A stretch of DNA of 64,000 nucleotides, from assembly GCA_040902725.1 (NCBI GenBank), contig JBBDWU010000019.1, forward strand, positions 1-64,000. The letters are read 5' to 3'. Source of the DNA: JACVRU01 sp040902725. GTDB lineage: Bacteria > Actinomycetota > Thermoleophilia > Gaiellales > Gaiellaceae. The position numbers and the translations under genes are program-made. The notes under the pieces were generated by a model that made no database searches, was not told where the DNA came from, and was given only the letters and a program-made list of their open reading frames with translations. Below, one piece after another: positions 1 through 8,097 of this stretch; positions within the stretch are counted from its first letter, which is position 1, and each line of letters opens with the position of its first letter.

Positions 1-550
1 TGCCGACGGCGATCCCGGCGGAGCCGTTGACGAGCAGGTTCGGGAAGCGGGAGGGCAGGACGAGCGGCTCGCGGCGGGACTCGTCGTAGTTGGGCCCGAA
101 GTCGACCGTGTCCTGGTCGATGTCGCGGAGCATCTCGGTGGCGATCCGCGACAGGCGGCACTCGGTGTACCGCTCGGCCGCCGGCGGGTCGTCGTCGATC
201 GAGCCGAAGTTGCCCTGCCCGTCGACGAGCGGGTAGCGGAGCGAGAAGGGCTGCGCCATCCGGACGAGCGCGTCGTAGATCGGCTGGTTGCCGTGCGGGT
301 GGTACTTGCCCATGACGTCGCCGACGACGCGGGCGCACTTGACGTAGGGCCGGTTGGGCTGGATCCCGGCGTCGTGCATGCCGTAGAGGACGCGCCGGTG
401 GACGGGCTTGAGGCCGTCGCGCACGTCCGGCAGCGCGCGGCTGACGATGACGGACATCGCGTAGTCGAGGAAGCTCGAGCGCATCTCCTGCTCGAGCATC
501 CGGTCCTCGATCCGGCCGGGATCGAGCGCGCCGGTCTCTACCTCAGACAT
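1..550 (-). CDS. gyrA: DNA gyrase subunit A, N-terminal part (cut by window edge)
   Basis: Cytoplasmic type II topoisomerase subunit that breaks and rejoins DNA and, with GyrB, introduces negative supercoils. Only the first 183 codons lie in the window. Translation of the minus strand from ATG at 550 gives the winged-helix breakage domain, including the DGLKPVHRR stretch and the active-site tyrosine in AAERYTECRL (Tyr128, equivalent to E. coli Tyr122). The ATG overlaps the gyrB stop by 8 bases, so the two subunits are translationally coupled. In the quinolone pocket the usual HPHGDS reads HPHGNQP: the positions equivalent to E. coli Asp82, Ser83 and Ala84 are Asn88, Gln89 and Pro90, while the Asp87 equivalent is kept as Asp93. 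Confidence 0.96.
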   Translation of the reverse strand, partial: MSEVETGALDPGRIEDRMLEQEMRSSFLDYAMSVIVSRALPDVRDGLKPVHRRVLYGMHDAGIQPNRPYVKCARVVGDVMGKYHPHGNQPIYDALVRMAQPFSLRYPLVDGQGNFGSIDDDPPAAERYTECRLSRIATEMLRDIDQDTVDFGPNYDESRREPLVLPSRFPNLLVNGSAGIAVG

Positions 551-2939
551 CGAGGAAGCGGACGTCCTTGGCGTTGGTCTCGATGAACAGGCGCCGCGGC
601 TCGACCTGGTCGCCCATAAGCATCGCGAACACCTCGCCCGCGGCCATGGCGTCCTCGACCTGCACGCGCACGAGCAGGCGCCGCGCCGGGTCCATCGTGG
701 TGTCCCAGAGCTGGTCGGCGTTCATCTCGCCGAGGCCCTTGAACCGCGAGAGCTGGATGCCCTCCTTGGCGACCTCGAGCACGACGTCGCGCAGCTCCTG
801 GTAGGTCTCGGCGGTCGCGGCTGTCTTGCCATGCACGAGCGTGAAGGGAGCGAGGCCCACCGCATCGGCGAGCTTCTCGTAGGAGCGGCTCAGGTTGTGG
901 TAGACGGGCGAGGCGAGCAGCAGGGCCGGAACGGTCACCGTCTGGGCGGTGCTCGTCTCCTTCTCGATCACCTTGACGCGGAACGCATCGCCGGCGGCGG
1001 ACTCGAGCTCGAGGGAGTAGCCGTTCTCGCCCACCGACTCGAGCGCCTTGGCGAAGTCCTGGCTGGGCTTGTCCCCCAGTTCGACGAGCCGGTGCTTGAC
1101 GACGAACTCGGCGGCGGGGCCGCCGAAGTCGGCGCGCAGGCGCGAGGTCCAGCCGTCGAACTCCTGGAGCACTTTCGCAAACCGGGCCCAGCGCGCCTCG
1201 GTCATCTTGACCGGCTCGCCGTGGCGGTCCTTGATCTCGATGTCGCCCACGCGCTCGCGGATGAGCAGCTCCTCGAGCTGGGCGTCCTTCTCGAAGTAGA
1301 ACTCCTGGCTGCCGAGCTTGACCCGGTAGAGCGGCGGCACGGCGATGTAGATGTGGCCGCGCTCGAAGAGCTCGGGCATGTGGCGGTAGAGGAAGGTGAG
1401 GACGAGCGTGCGGATGTGCGAGCCGTCGACGTCGGCGTCGGTCATCACGATCACCCGGTGGTAACGCAGCTTGGCGACGTCGAACTCGTCGCCGATCCCG
1501 GTGCCGATCGCGGTGATCATCGCCTGGATCTCGATGTTCGAGAGCACCTTGTTGATGCGGTTCTTCTCGGAGTTGATGATCTTGCCGCGCAGCGGGAGGA
1601 TCGCCTGGTAGGCGCGGTCGCGGCCCGCCTTGGCGGAGCCGCCGGCGGAGTCGCCCTCGACGATGTAGAGCTCGGCCGACTCGGGGTCGCGGTTCGTGCA
1701 GTCGGCGAGCTTCCCGGGCAGCGACGAGCTGTCGAGCGCGGACTTGCGGCGCGTCAGCTCGCGCGCTTTGCGGGCGGCTTGCCGCGCGTGCGCGGCCGCG
1801 ATCGCCTTCTGGACGATCTGGCGCACGTCGGCGGGGTTCTCCTCGAGGAACTCGGCCAGCCCCTGGTTGACCGTCTGCTTGACGAGCCCCTCCATCCAGG
1901 GGTTGCCGAGCTTCGTCTTCGTCTGGCCCTCGAACTGGGGCTCGCGCAGCTTCACCGAGATGATCGCGGCGAGGCCCTCGCGCACGTCCTCGCCCTCGAG
2001 GTTGTCCTCCTTCTCCTTGAGCAGGCCCTTCTCGCGCGCGTACTTGTTGAGCGTCGCGGTGAGCGCGCTCTTGAAGCCGGTCAGGTGCGAGCCGCCCTCG
2101 TGGGTGTTGATGTTGTTGGCAAACGAGAAAACGGACTCGACGTAAGAGGCGTTCCACTGCATCGCGACCTCGACCTGCGCGCCGCGCTCCTCGTCCGAGC
2201 CCTCGAAGTAGACGATCCGCTTGTGGATCGGATCCTTCGACCCGTTCACGTAGGCGACGAAGTCGCGGATGCCGCCCTCGTAGTGGTACTCCTGGCGCTC
2301 CTCGCCCTCGCGCTCGTCGACGAGCACGATGCGGAGGCCCATGGTGAGGAACGCGGTCTCGCGCAGCCGCTGGCCGAGCGTCTCGGCGGAGAGCTCGAGC
2401 TCCTCGAAGACCTCGGCGTCGGGCAGGTAGGAGATCGTCGTCCCGTGCTCGTCCTTCGCGGCCTTGCCGACGACCTCGAGGTCGGTCTTCGGCACGCCGC
2501 GCGCGAACTCCTGCCGGTAGACCTGACCGTCGCGGCGGACCTCAGCAATCAGCCACTCCGACAGCGCGTTGACGACGGAGATGCCGACTCCGTGCAGGCC
2601 GCCAGAGACCTTGTAGCCCTCGCCGCCGAACTTGCCGCCGGAGTGCAGCTTGGTGAGGACGACCGTGAGGGCCGAAAGTCCCTGGTCGGCGATCACGCCC
2701 ACGGGGATGCCGCGCCCGTGGTCGGTGACGGTCACGGAGTTGTCGGGATGGAGTCTGATCTCGGCGTACTGGTTGTGCCCGGCAAGGGCCTCGTCGACCG
2801 CGTTGTCGACCACTTCGTAGACGAGGTGATGGAGGCCGCGCGGGCCCGTCGAGCCGATGTACATGCCCGGTCGCAGCCGGACGGGCTCGAGGCCTTCGAG
2901 AACAGTGATGTCCTTTTCGGTATAAGTGGCTTCAGCCAT
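543..2939 (-). CDS. gyrB: DNA gyrase subunit B
   Basis: ATPase and TOPRIM subunit of gyrase, 798 residues from the ATG at 2939. A TTG five codons upstream is possible, but ATG gives the usual short N-terminus and has GCGGGGA upstream. The GHKL ATPase has YEVVDNAVDEAL with catalytic Glu42. The TOPRIM domain has EGDSAGG near residue 425 and DADVDGSH near 500. The C-terminus has the KGLGEMN and MDP motifs. Between TOPRIM and the tail, about residues 545-715, lies an extra segment of about 165 residues. This is the arrangement of the 804-residue E. coli protein; well-known actinobacterial GyrBs are shorter. Coupled to gyrA downstream; dciA and recF lie upstream. Confidence 0.97.
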   Translation of the reverse strand: MAEATYTEKDITVLEGLEPVRLRPGMYIGSTGPRGLHHLVYEVVDNAVDEALAGHNQYAEIRLHPDNSVTVTDHGRGIPVGVIADQGLSALTVVLTKLHSGGKFGGEGYKVSGGLHGVGISVVNALSEWLIAEVRRDGQVYRQEFARGVPKTDLEVVGKAAKDEHGTTISYLPDAEVFEELELSAETLGQRLRETAFLTMGLRIVLVDEREGEERQEYHYEGGIRDFVAYVNGSKDPIHKRIVYFEGSDEERGAQVEVAMQWNASYVESVFSFANNINTHEGGSHLTGFKSALTATLNKYAREKGLLKEKEDNLEGEDVREGLAAIISVKLREPQFEGQTKTKLGNPWMEGLVKQTVNQGLAEFLEENPADVRQIVQKAIAAAHARQAARKARELTRRKSALDSSSLPGKLADCTNRDPESAELYIVEGDSAGGSAKAGRDRAYQAILPLRGKIINSEKNRINKVLSNIEIQAMITAIGTGIGDEFDVAKLRYHRVIVMTDADVDGSHIRTLVLTFLYRHMPELFERGHIYIAVPPLYRVKLGSQEFYFEKDAQLEELLIRERVGDIEIKDRHGEPVKMTEARWARFAKVLQEFDGWTSRLRADFGGPAAEFVVKHRLVELGDKPSQDFAKALESVGENGYSLELESAAGDAFRVKVIEKETSTAQTVTVPALLLASPVYHNLSRSYEKLADAVGLAPFTLVHGKTAATAETYQELRDVVLEVAKEGIQLSRFKGLGEMNADQLWDTTMDPARRLLVRVQVEDAMAAGEVFAMLMGDQVEPRRLFIETNAKDVRFLDV

Positions 2940-2990
2940 AAAAAATCCCCGCAAATTGCGTATTTACGGGCTGATCCAAGTGTACCAGAC

Positions 2991-3452
2991 TCAGCGGTCG
3001 GATCGTCGGCTCGCGAGGCTGGCCGCGGCGGCCCTGGCGACCAGCTCGCGGAGCTCCGGGTCCTCGATTTCGGCACTGAACTGAGTCGCGCGCGCGCGTT
3101 CTTCCAAGGTAGGTTCAGGGGGTTGGTTCGGGGCGGTGGGCCCCCCACCCTGGGCGGGGGTTTCGGGCAGCGGGCCGGGCGCGAATCGCAACGCTTTCGG
3201 CGCAGTGCCGGGAAGGGTTTCCCGCAGCCGGGCCAGCAGCTCGGGCGCAAGGAGACCGAGCTCGTACGCCCACGCCGACGAGCTTGTCGACACGTGGAGC
3301 GTGCCGTCGCGGGCCAGACGGGCCGGCCACGCGTTCCGGGCGATCGCCTCTCCCACCGTCGCCGGCCAGGCCGACACCAGGTCGGCCATCCCCGCCTGCG
3401 ACCCGAAGCGGCGCAGCTCGCGGCCGAAGACGTCGCCGAGCCGCTCGATCAT
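2991..3452 (-). CDS. dciA: DciA-like protein (DUF721), putative replicative-helicase loader
   Basis: A 153-residue protein with the DUF721 layout. The N-terminal domain contains WPATVGEAIARNAWPARLARDGTLHV and WAYELGLLAPELLARL-type text, typical of the KH-like DciA domain; the C-terminal half is proline- and glutamine-rich and probably disordered. DciA proteins deliver the replicative helicase in bacteria lacking DnaC or DnaI; applying that role here is inference from family and location. The ATG at 3452 overlaps the recF stop as ATGA, so it is read as part of the dnaA-dnaN-recF-dciA-gyrB-gyrA series. The recF-DUF721-gyrB order is common in actinobacteria. A 51-base A+T-rich gap separates it from gyrB and could hold a gyrB promoter. 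Confidence 0.85.
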   Translation of the reverse strand: MIERLGDVFGRELRRFGSQAGMADLVSAWPATVGEAIARNAWPARLARDGTLHVSTSSSAWAYELGLLAPELLARLRETLPGTAPKALRFAPGPLPETPAQGGGPTAPNQPPEPTLEERARATQFSAEIEDPELRELVARAAAASLASRRSDR

Positions 3453-4510
3453 GCGCGCGCCGCCGCGCCGGGAGTGACCAGCACGAGCAGGTCGGGCACG
3501 TCCGGCAGGAACGAGGCGTCGGTCGCGGTGACGAGAGTCTGGCCGGCGCCGCGGAGCAGCTGGGCCAGCGCCCGCCGGCGTTCCGGATCAAGCTCCGACA
3601 GGACGTCGTCGAGCAGCAGGAGCGGAGGCGCCCCGCGGCGCTCGGCCACCGACGAGGCCTCGCCGAGGAGCAGCGCCAGGACCGCGAGCCGCTGCTCGCC
3701 CTGCGACCCGTAGAGCCGCAGGTCGCGCGTGCCGGCGAGCACCGCCACGTCGTCCAGGTGCGGGCCGAGGCCCGTTGTCCCCCGCTCCAGGTCGCGGTCG
3801 AGCCGCTCGCGGAGCGCGGCTGCGCTCACCTCGTCGCCGCGGTACTCGAGCCGCAGCTCGGGCAGGCTGAGCGCGTCGGCCGCCTCCGCGGCCGCGAGAC
3901 CGAGCTCGGCCAGCACCGCCCTGCGCGCCTCCGCCAGCGCCGCCCCGAGCTCCGCCACGCGCTCCGTCCAGGGCTCGACCGCCTCCCGGCTCGAGACCCC
4001 GAGCGCCGCCCGCCGCAGCGCCGCGTTCCGCTGCGCGAGCGTCTCGCCGTACTCGCCCGGCAGGCCGCCCCGCGCCGGGAAGAGCCGCCCAAGCGCGCGA
4101 TCGAAGTAGGCCCGCCGGACGGACGGCCCGCCCTTCACCACCGCCAGCCGGTCAGGCGTGAAGACGAGCGTCGCGACCTCCGCGCGCAACTCCTCCGTCG
4201 AGCGGAGCGCGGCTCCGTTCAGCCGCCCCTGCTTCCCCGCCCCCGCCCGGAGGACGAGCTCGAGCTCCACGGCTACGTCCCCGCGCCGCCCTCTCAGGCC
4301 CACGCGCGCGCCACTCTCGCCAAAGCGGATCAGCTGGCCGTCCGACCGCGTCCGCGGCGAGAACCCCTGCGTCGCCACGTGCAGCGCTTCGAGCAGGTTC
4401 GTCTTCCCGGCGCCGTTCGCCCCCGTCACCAGGACCACGCCGGGCTCGAGCTCGAGCTCGAGCTGCGCGTAGGAGCGGTAGTTCCGGAGCGAGACGTCGG
4501 TGACGATCAG
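3449..4510 (-). CDS. recF: DNA replication and repair protein RecF
   Basis: SMC-like ABC ATPase that acts with RecO and RecR to load RecA at gapped DNA. The protein begins LIVTDVSLRNYRSY, followed by Walker A TGANGAGKTN, a signature-like LYGSQGEQRL and Walker B LLLLDDVLSELD. The length of 353 residues is normal. No ATG, GTG or TTG exists in this frame near the expected start. The best candidate is CTG at 4510, which overlaps the dnaN stop as CTGA, mirroring the four-base overlaps used throughout the window. The stop overlaps the dciA ATG. The open frame continues upstream antiparallel to nothing but dnaN sequence in another frame, so a longer protein is unlikely. Function is certain, start is not. 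Confidence 0.93.
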   Translation of the reverse strand: MIVTDVSLRNYRSYAQLELELEPGVVLVTGANGAGKTNLLEALHVATQGFSPRTRSDGQLIRFGESGARVGLRGRRGDVAVELELVLRAGAGKQGRLNGAALRSTEELRAEVATLVFTPDRLAVVKGGPSVRRAYFDRALGRLFPARGGLPGEYGETLAQRNAALRRAALGVSSREAVEPWTERVAELGAALAEARRAVLAELGLAAAEAADALSLPELRLEYRGDEVSAAALRERLDRDLERGTTGLGPHLDDVAVLAGTRDLRLYGSQGEQRLAVLALLLGEASSVAERRGAPPLLLLDDVLSELDPERRRALAQLLRGAGQTLVTATDASFLPDVPDLLVLVTPGAAARA

Positions 4511-5637
4511 CCGGCGAGGCGGATCGGCATGATCAGATACCAGAAGTCCTCGCCCTCGCCCTGGAGCAGGCCGGGGCGGAGCGGGCTGATCAGCTTGAGG
4601 ACGACCTCGTCGCCGAGCACCGAATCGACCCCGTCGCGCAGGAACTCCGCGTTGAACCCGATCTCGAGCGGCTCGCCGGCGAACTGCACCGCCAGGCTCT
4701 CCCTCGCCTCGCCGACGTCCTGCGTCTGCGCCGAGACGGTGAGCTCCCCCTCCTCGAAGCGCAGCCGGATCGGCGAGTTGCGCTGCGCCATGACGGCGAT
4801 CCGCTTCACCACGTCCAGGAGCTCGGAGCGCGACACCGGCACCTCGTGCTCGAACGCCTCCGGCAACAGCTGCCGGTAGTTGGGGAACTGGCCGTCGATG
4901 CGGCGGGTCGTCAGGAGCACCCCGTCGACGTGGAACGCGATCTGGTTCTCGAGCACGCCGAGCTCCACGGTCTCGACCCCGTCGGCGATGCGGGCAAGCT
5001 CGCCGAGCGCGCGCGCCGGCACGATCGCCTCGAGCTCGGGCGCCGACGATGCCAGTTCGCTCTCCTTCACCGAGAGTCGGTAAGAGTCCGTCGCCGCCAT
5101 CACGAGCTTGGTGCCGTCGAAGCGCACGAGGATGCCAGTGAGGACCGGACGGGACTCGTCGCGCGACGCGGAGCGGACGACGCGGTTGATCGTGTCGAGC
5201 AGCGCCGGAGCGTCGACCGAGAAGGTCTGCGCGCCCTCCACGTCGGGCAGCCGCGGGAAGTCCTCGACGCTGTACGTGTGCACCCGGTAGCTCGCAGGGC
5301 CGCACTCGACGTGGACGAGGCCGTCCTCGGGCTTGTACGTGATCGAGACGTCGCCAGCCGGTAGGAGTCGCGCGATGTCGCCGAGCAGCCGACCGGGAAC
5401 GACCACGGCGCCCTCGTCCTCGACCTCCGCCTCGAGCGAGGCCCGCAGCGAGAGTTCCATGTCGGTCGCCGCGAGCTCGAGCTTTCCGCCCTCTGCGCGG
5501 AGGAGCACGCCTTGGAGCACCTGCACGGCACTTCGCGTCGAGACCGCCCGCGAGACGAGCGCGAGCCGGTCGGCCAGTTCGTCCTTGGCACACGTCAGCT
5601 TCATGCCCGAGCCCACAACGATGTCTGTTTCGATCAT
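4507..5637 (-). CDS. dnaN: DNA polymerase III sliding clamp (beta subunit)
   Basis: Ring-shaped processivity clamp for the replicative polymerase. Three beta-clamp domains are recognisable over 376 residues, ending in the conserved LIMPIRL stretch that forms part of the protein-binding pocket. Two starts are plausible: ATG at 5637, with AAAGAG about ten bases upstream, or ATG at 5604, giving the family-typical MKLTCAK N-terminus. I kept the first because of the upstream AAAGAG. It lies 135 bases downstream of dnaA and is coupled to recF. Confidence 0.96.
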   Translation of the reverse strand: MIETDIVVGSGMKLTCAKDELADRLALVSRAVSTRSAVQVLQGVLLRAEGGKLELAATDMELSLRASLEAEVEDEGAVVVPGRLLGDIARLLPAGDVSITYKPEDGLVHVECGPASYRVHTYSVEDFPRLPDVEGAQTFSVDAPALLDTINRVVRSASRDESRPVLTGILVRFDGTKLVMAATDSYRLSVKESELASSAPELEAIVPARALGELARIADGVETVELGVLENQIAFHVDGVLLTTRRIDGQFPNYRQLLPEAFEHEVPVSRSELLDVVKRIAVMAQRNSPIRLRFEEGELTVSAQTQDVGEARESLAVQFAGEPLEIGFNAEFLRDGVDSVLGDEVVLKLISPLRPGLLQGEGEDFWYLIMPIRLAG

Positions 5638-5772
5638 CTCTTTAAATTCTCTTTAGTCGTAGTACGTAGGCATTGTGGATCACGGGGACGACGGCCGCAG
5701 CCGGGTCGGGCGCACGGGATCGCTGGTGGACGGAAGCGGGGACAAAACGGCGGCCTGCACAGGGTGCCACGG
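5638..5772. promoter_or_regulatory. dnaA-dnaN intergenic region with one DnaA-box-like site
   Basis: This 135-base gap contains TGTGGATCA at 5674-5682, whose complement TGATCCACA differs from the DnaA box TTATCCACA at one or two positions. The side next to dnaN (5638-5660) is A+T-rich and could carry a dnaN promoter. Streptomyces and mycobacterial origins lie in this gap, but here the dnaA-rpmH gap has more box-like sites. Confidence 0.45.
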
Positions 5773-7128
5773 TTAGCGGGCCTGTTTCACACGGCGAGTC
5801 AGCTCTTGGACGAGGTTGTACACGGAACGATCCTCACGGATCATCCGCGCGATCTTGGCGTTCGCGTGCATGACTGTTGTGTGGTCGCGCCCACCGAACT
5901 CCTTGCCGATCTTGGGCAGCGACGCGTCCGTCAGCTCGCGCGAGAGGTACATCGCAACCTGGCGCGGATAGACGATGTTCTGGGAGCGCCGGTCGCCCGT
6001 CAGCTCCTCGAGCGAGATGTCGAAGCGATCCGAGACGGTCTCCTGGATCCGTTGGATGGAGACCTGGATCCCCTCGCCCTGTGGGAAGACGTCCTGGAGC
6101 ACTTCCTGCGCAAGCTCGGACGTCATCGCGCGGTCGGTCAGCGACGAGAAGGCGACGACGCGCGTGAGCGCGCCTTCGAGCTCGCGGATGTTGGAGGCGA
6201 TGCGGCCGGCGATGAACGACAGCACCTCCTCGTCGGGGACGTTGATCTGGTCTGTCTTGACCTTCTTGCGCAGGATCGCGATGCGCGTCTCGAGGTCGGG
6301 CGGCTGGACGTCGGTGATCAGCCCCCACTCGAACCGGGAGCGCAGCCGCTCCTCGAGCGTCGAGATCTCGCGCGGCGGGCGGTCCGAGGAGAGGACGATC
6401 TGCGCGCCGGCCTCGTAGAGGCTGTTGAAGGTGTGGAAGAACTCCTCCTGGATGCGCTCCTTGTTCTCGAAGAACTGGATGTCGTCCACCAGGAGCAGGT
6501 CGTAGTTGCGGTAGCGGTTCTTGAAGCCCTCGATCCGCTTGTCGCGCAGTGAGTTGATGAAGTCGTTCATGAAGGTCTCGCTGGTCACGTAGCGCACGCT
6601 CAGGTGGCTCGAGTGCTCGCTCACGTACTGCGCGATCGCCTGCATGAGGTGCGTCTTGCCGAGGCCCGTGCTGCCGTAGATGAAGAGCGGGTTGTACGCC
6701 TGCGCGGGCGCCTCGGCGACTGCGAGCGCGGCCGCGTGGGCGAAGCGGTTCGACGAGCCGATCACGAAGAGGTCGAACGTGTACTTGGGGTTGAGCAGGG
6801 CGTCGGAACCGGGCGCGCGCCGCGACGGCAGCTCGACGACGTCCGGCGAGTCGGCCGAGTCGGGCTCGCTCCGCACGCTCAGCTGGATCCGCCGCTCGCG
6901 ACCGGTGACGTCCTGGGTGATCGCGCGCACCAGGCCCAGGAACTTCCCCTCGATCCACTCGCGCGTGAAGTCGTTCGGGACGCCGATCACGAAGGCGTCG
7001 TCGTCGATTTCCACACCCTCCGCGTCGGCGAACCAGGTGCGGTAGGTCGTCTCGTTGAGCGCGCCCTGGAGCCGGCTCGAAACCTCGCTCCACAAGCTCT
7101 CCGCAGTCAGCTCGGTCGAGTGCTCCAA
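5773..7128 (-). CDS. dnaA: Chromosomal replication initiator DnaA
   Basis: AAA+ protein that binds DnaA boxes and opens the origin. All four domains are visible in 451 residues: an N-terminal interaction domain with TYRTWF, a short variable linker, the ATPase with Walker A GSTGLGKTH near residue 150 and Walker B LLLVDDIQFF, and the C-terminal DNA-binding domain with the signature FGGRDHTTVMHA. The first codon appears to be TTG at 7128 (TTGGAGCAC) with no clear ribosome-binding site; a second TTG twelve codons in is an alternative. The last codons run through TGTTTCAC on the plus strand, which is half a parS site. It heads the minus-strand replication gene series. Confidence 0.97.
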   Translation of the reverse strand: MEHSTELTAESLWSEVSSRLQGALNETTYRTWFADAEGVEIDDDAFVIGVPNDFTREWIEGKFLGLVRAITQDVTGRERRIQLSVRSEPDSADSPDVVELPSRRAPGSDALLNPKYTFDLFVIGSSNRFAHAAALAVAEAPAQAYNPLFIYGSTGLGKTHLMQAIAQYVSEHSSHLSVRYVTSETFMNDFINSLRDKRIEGFKNRYRNYDLLLVDDIQFFENKERIQEEFFHTFNSLYEAGAQIVLSSDRPPREISTLEERLRSRFEWGLITDVQPPDLETRIAILRKKVKTDQINVPDEEVLSFIAGRIASNIRELEGALTRVVAFSSLTDRAMTSELAQEVLQDVFPQGEGIQVSIQRIQETVSDRFDISLEELTGDRRSQNIVYPRQVAMYLSRELTDASLPKIGKEFGGRDHTTVMHANAKIARMIREDRSVYNLVQELTRRVKQAR

Positions 7129-7403
7129 GGGTTACCGGGCTTCCGGGCGGCGATCGGGCAAGCGCCGAGCATAGCAGCGGTTCGGCGGCGAGGAAACCCC
7201 CCGATTTGCAGGGAGTTTGTCACTTCTGAAAACTGTCCACACCTGTGGAGGAGAACGGGGATAAGAGGGCCGAATCTCCCGGCGAGCAGCCGCTTCCAGG
7301 CCCTGGGCTCTGTGGAGAACTCGGTGGAGGAGGGCTCGTCTATACTGGCATCCCGGCGTCCTCGCGGCGCCACTTTTCACGTTCACACCCTCTCCGGACT
7401 CTC
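7129..7403. other. Candidate chromosomal replication origin (oriC) between dnaA and rpmH
   Basis: The largest gap in the window, between divergent dnaA and rpmH. It holds a cluster of DnaA-box-like sequences: CTGTCCACA at 7233-7241, TGTGGAGGA at 7244-7252 (opposite strand), CTTATCCCC as the complement of 7256-7264, and TGTGGAGAA at 7311-7319. Each differs by one to three bases from TTATCCACA or TTGTCCACA. The stretch around 7200-7235 is less G+C-rich than its surroundings and could unwind. Gene order on both sides is that of classical bacterial origins. No experimental or GC-skew support is available from reading alone. Confidence 0.6.
7341..7346 (+). promoter_or_regulatory. Probable -10 element of the rpmH promoter
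   Basis: TATACT matches the -10 consensus TATAAT at five of six positions and sits 58 bases before the rpmH ATG. No convincing -35 hexamer is visible at the usual distance. The adjacent TGTGGAGAA site could let DnaA influence this promoter. Confidence 0.4.
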
Positions 7404-7538
7404 ATGAAGCGGACCTACCAGCCCAACGTACGCCGGCGGAAGAAGACGCACGGCTTCCGCGCGCGGATGGCCACTCGCGCCGGCCGCGCGATCCTGAAGC
7501 GGCGCCGGGCGCGCGGGCGCAAGCGGCTCTCGGCCTAG
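7404..7538 (+). CDS. rpmH: 50S ribosomal protein L34
   Basis: A 44-residue, arginine- and lysine-rich ribosomal protein starting MKRTYQPN and ending RGRKRLSA, the standard L34 pattern and length. It is a structural component of the large ribosomal subunit. It starts the rpmH-rnpA-yidD-yidC-khpB-rsmG series and is followed by rnpA after five bases. Longer open frames through this gene on the same strand start inside the origin region and are not needed. Confidence 0.97.
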   Translation: MKRTYQPNVRRRKKTHGFRARMATRAGRAILKRRRARGRKRLSA

Positions 7539-7543
7539 GTCGC

Positions 7544-7891
7544 GTGCAGCGCCGGTATCGCCTCTCCCGCTCCCGGGACTTCGATGCCGTCTACCGGCAC
7601 GGCCGCTCGGTGTCCACGCGCTTCCTCGTCCTCTACTGGTTCCCGCACGAGGAGGACGCCGGCGATCCGCGGCTCGGGCTCGCCGTGCCGAAGAGCGCCG
7701 GCTCCGCCGTGACCCGCAACCGGATCAAGCGGCAACTGCGGGAGGTCTGGCGCTCGCTGCTCGAGGAGATCCCGGCGGGCCGCGACTATGTCCTGATCGC
7801 GCGGGACGGGCTGCCGGAGGCGGCCGAGGCGCGGAACGGGGACTGGCTGCGCGAGCGCGTCGTCGAGGTGCTCGGGAAGGCGCGCGCGTGA
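7544..7891 (+). CDS. rnpA: Ribonuclease P protein component
   Basis: Protein subunit that binds the RNase P RNA and pre-tRNA leader during 5' processing of tRNA. The 115 residues begin MQRRYRLSRSRDFDAVYRHGRS and contain the RNA-binding signature RNRIKRQLRE. The GTG start at 7544 lies five bases after the rpmH stop. Its stop overlaps the yidD GTG. The strongly basic composition and the location after rpmH are typical. Confidence 0.95.
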   Translation: MQRRYRLSRSRDFDAVYRHGRSVSTRFLVLYWFPHEEDAGDPRLGLAVPKSAGSAVTRNRIKRQLREVWRSLLEEIPAGRDYVLIARDGLPEAAEARNGDWLRERVVEVLGKARA

Positions 7892-8097
7892 GGGCGATCG
7901 GGATCGGGCTGGTGCGGCTGTACCAGACGCTCGTCAGCCCGCTGCTGCCGGCGAACACCTGCAAGTACCACCCGAGCTGTTCGCAGTACGCGATCGACGC
8001 GCTGCGCAAGCACGGGCTCCTGGTCGGCTCGGCGAAGGCCGCCTGGCGCCTTGCGCGCTGCAACCCCTGGAGCCGGGGCGGAGTCGATTTCGCATGA
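7888..8097 (+). CDS. yidD: Membrane protein insertion efficiency factor YidD
   Basis: A 69-residue protein with the YidD core CKYHPSCSQYAIDAL and a following positively charged stretch ending in NPWSRGGVDFA. YidD is a small inner-membrane-associated protein that aids YidC-dependent insertion. The GTG start overlaps rnpA as GTGA and the stop overlaps the yidC ATG as ATGA, so all three are coupled. Confidence 0.92.
   Translation: MRAIGIGLVRLYQTLVSPLLPANTCKYHPSCSQYAIDALRKHGLLVGSAKAAWRLARCNPWSRGGVDFA

Noticed and set aside
831..3713. A 960-codon open frame on the plus strand opposite gyrB
   Set aside because: It is antisense to gyrB, dciA and recF, has no recognisable domain, and has the Arg/Ala/Gly/Val-rich text typical of reversed high-G+C genes. 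Many similar long antisense frames (for example 12791-16051 and 16735-18792, minus) were dismissed for the same reason.
5783..5790. Half of a parS site (TGTTTCAC) at the end of dnaA; similar TTTCACGT at 7375-7382
   Set aside because: The second half of the 16-base palindrome does not match (about 9-10 of 16 positions overall). No full parS site was seen by eye.
7245..7403. An N-terminal extension of the L34 frame through the origin region
   Set aside because: L34 begins at MKRTYQPN in all familiar cases; the upstream codons are intergenic sequence with DnaA-box-like sites.
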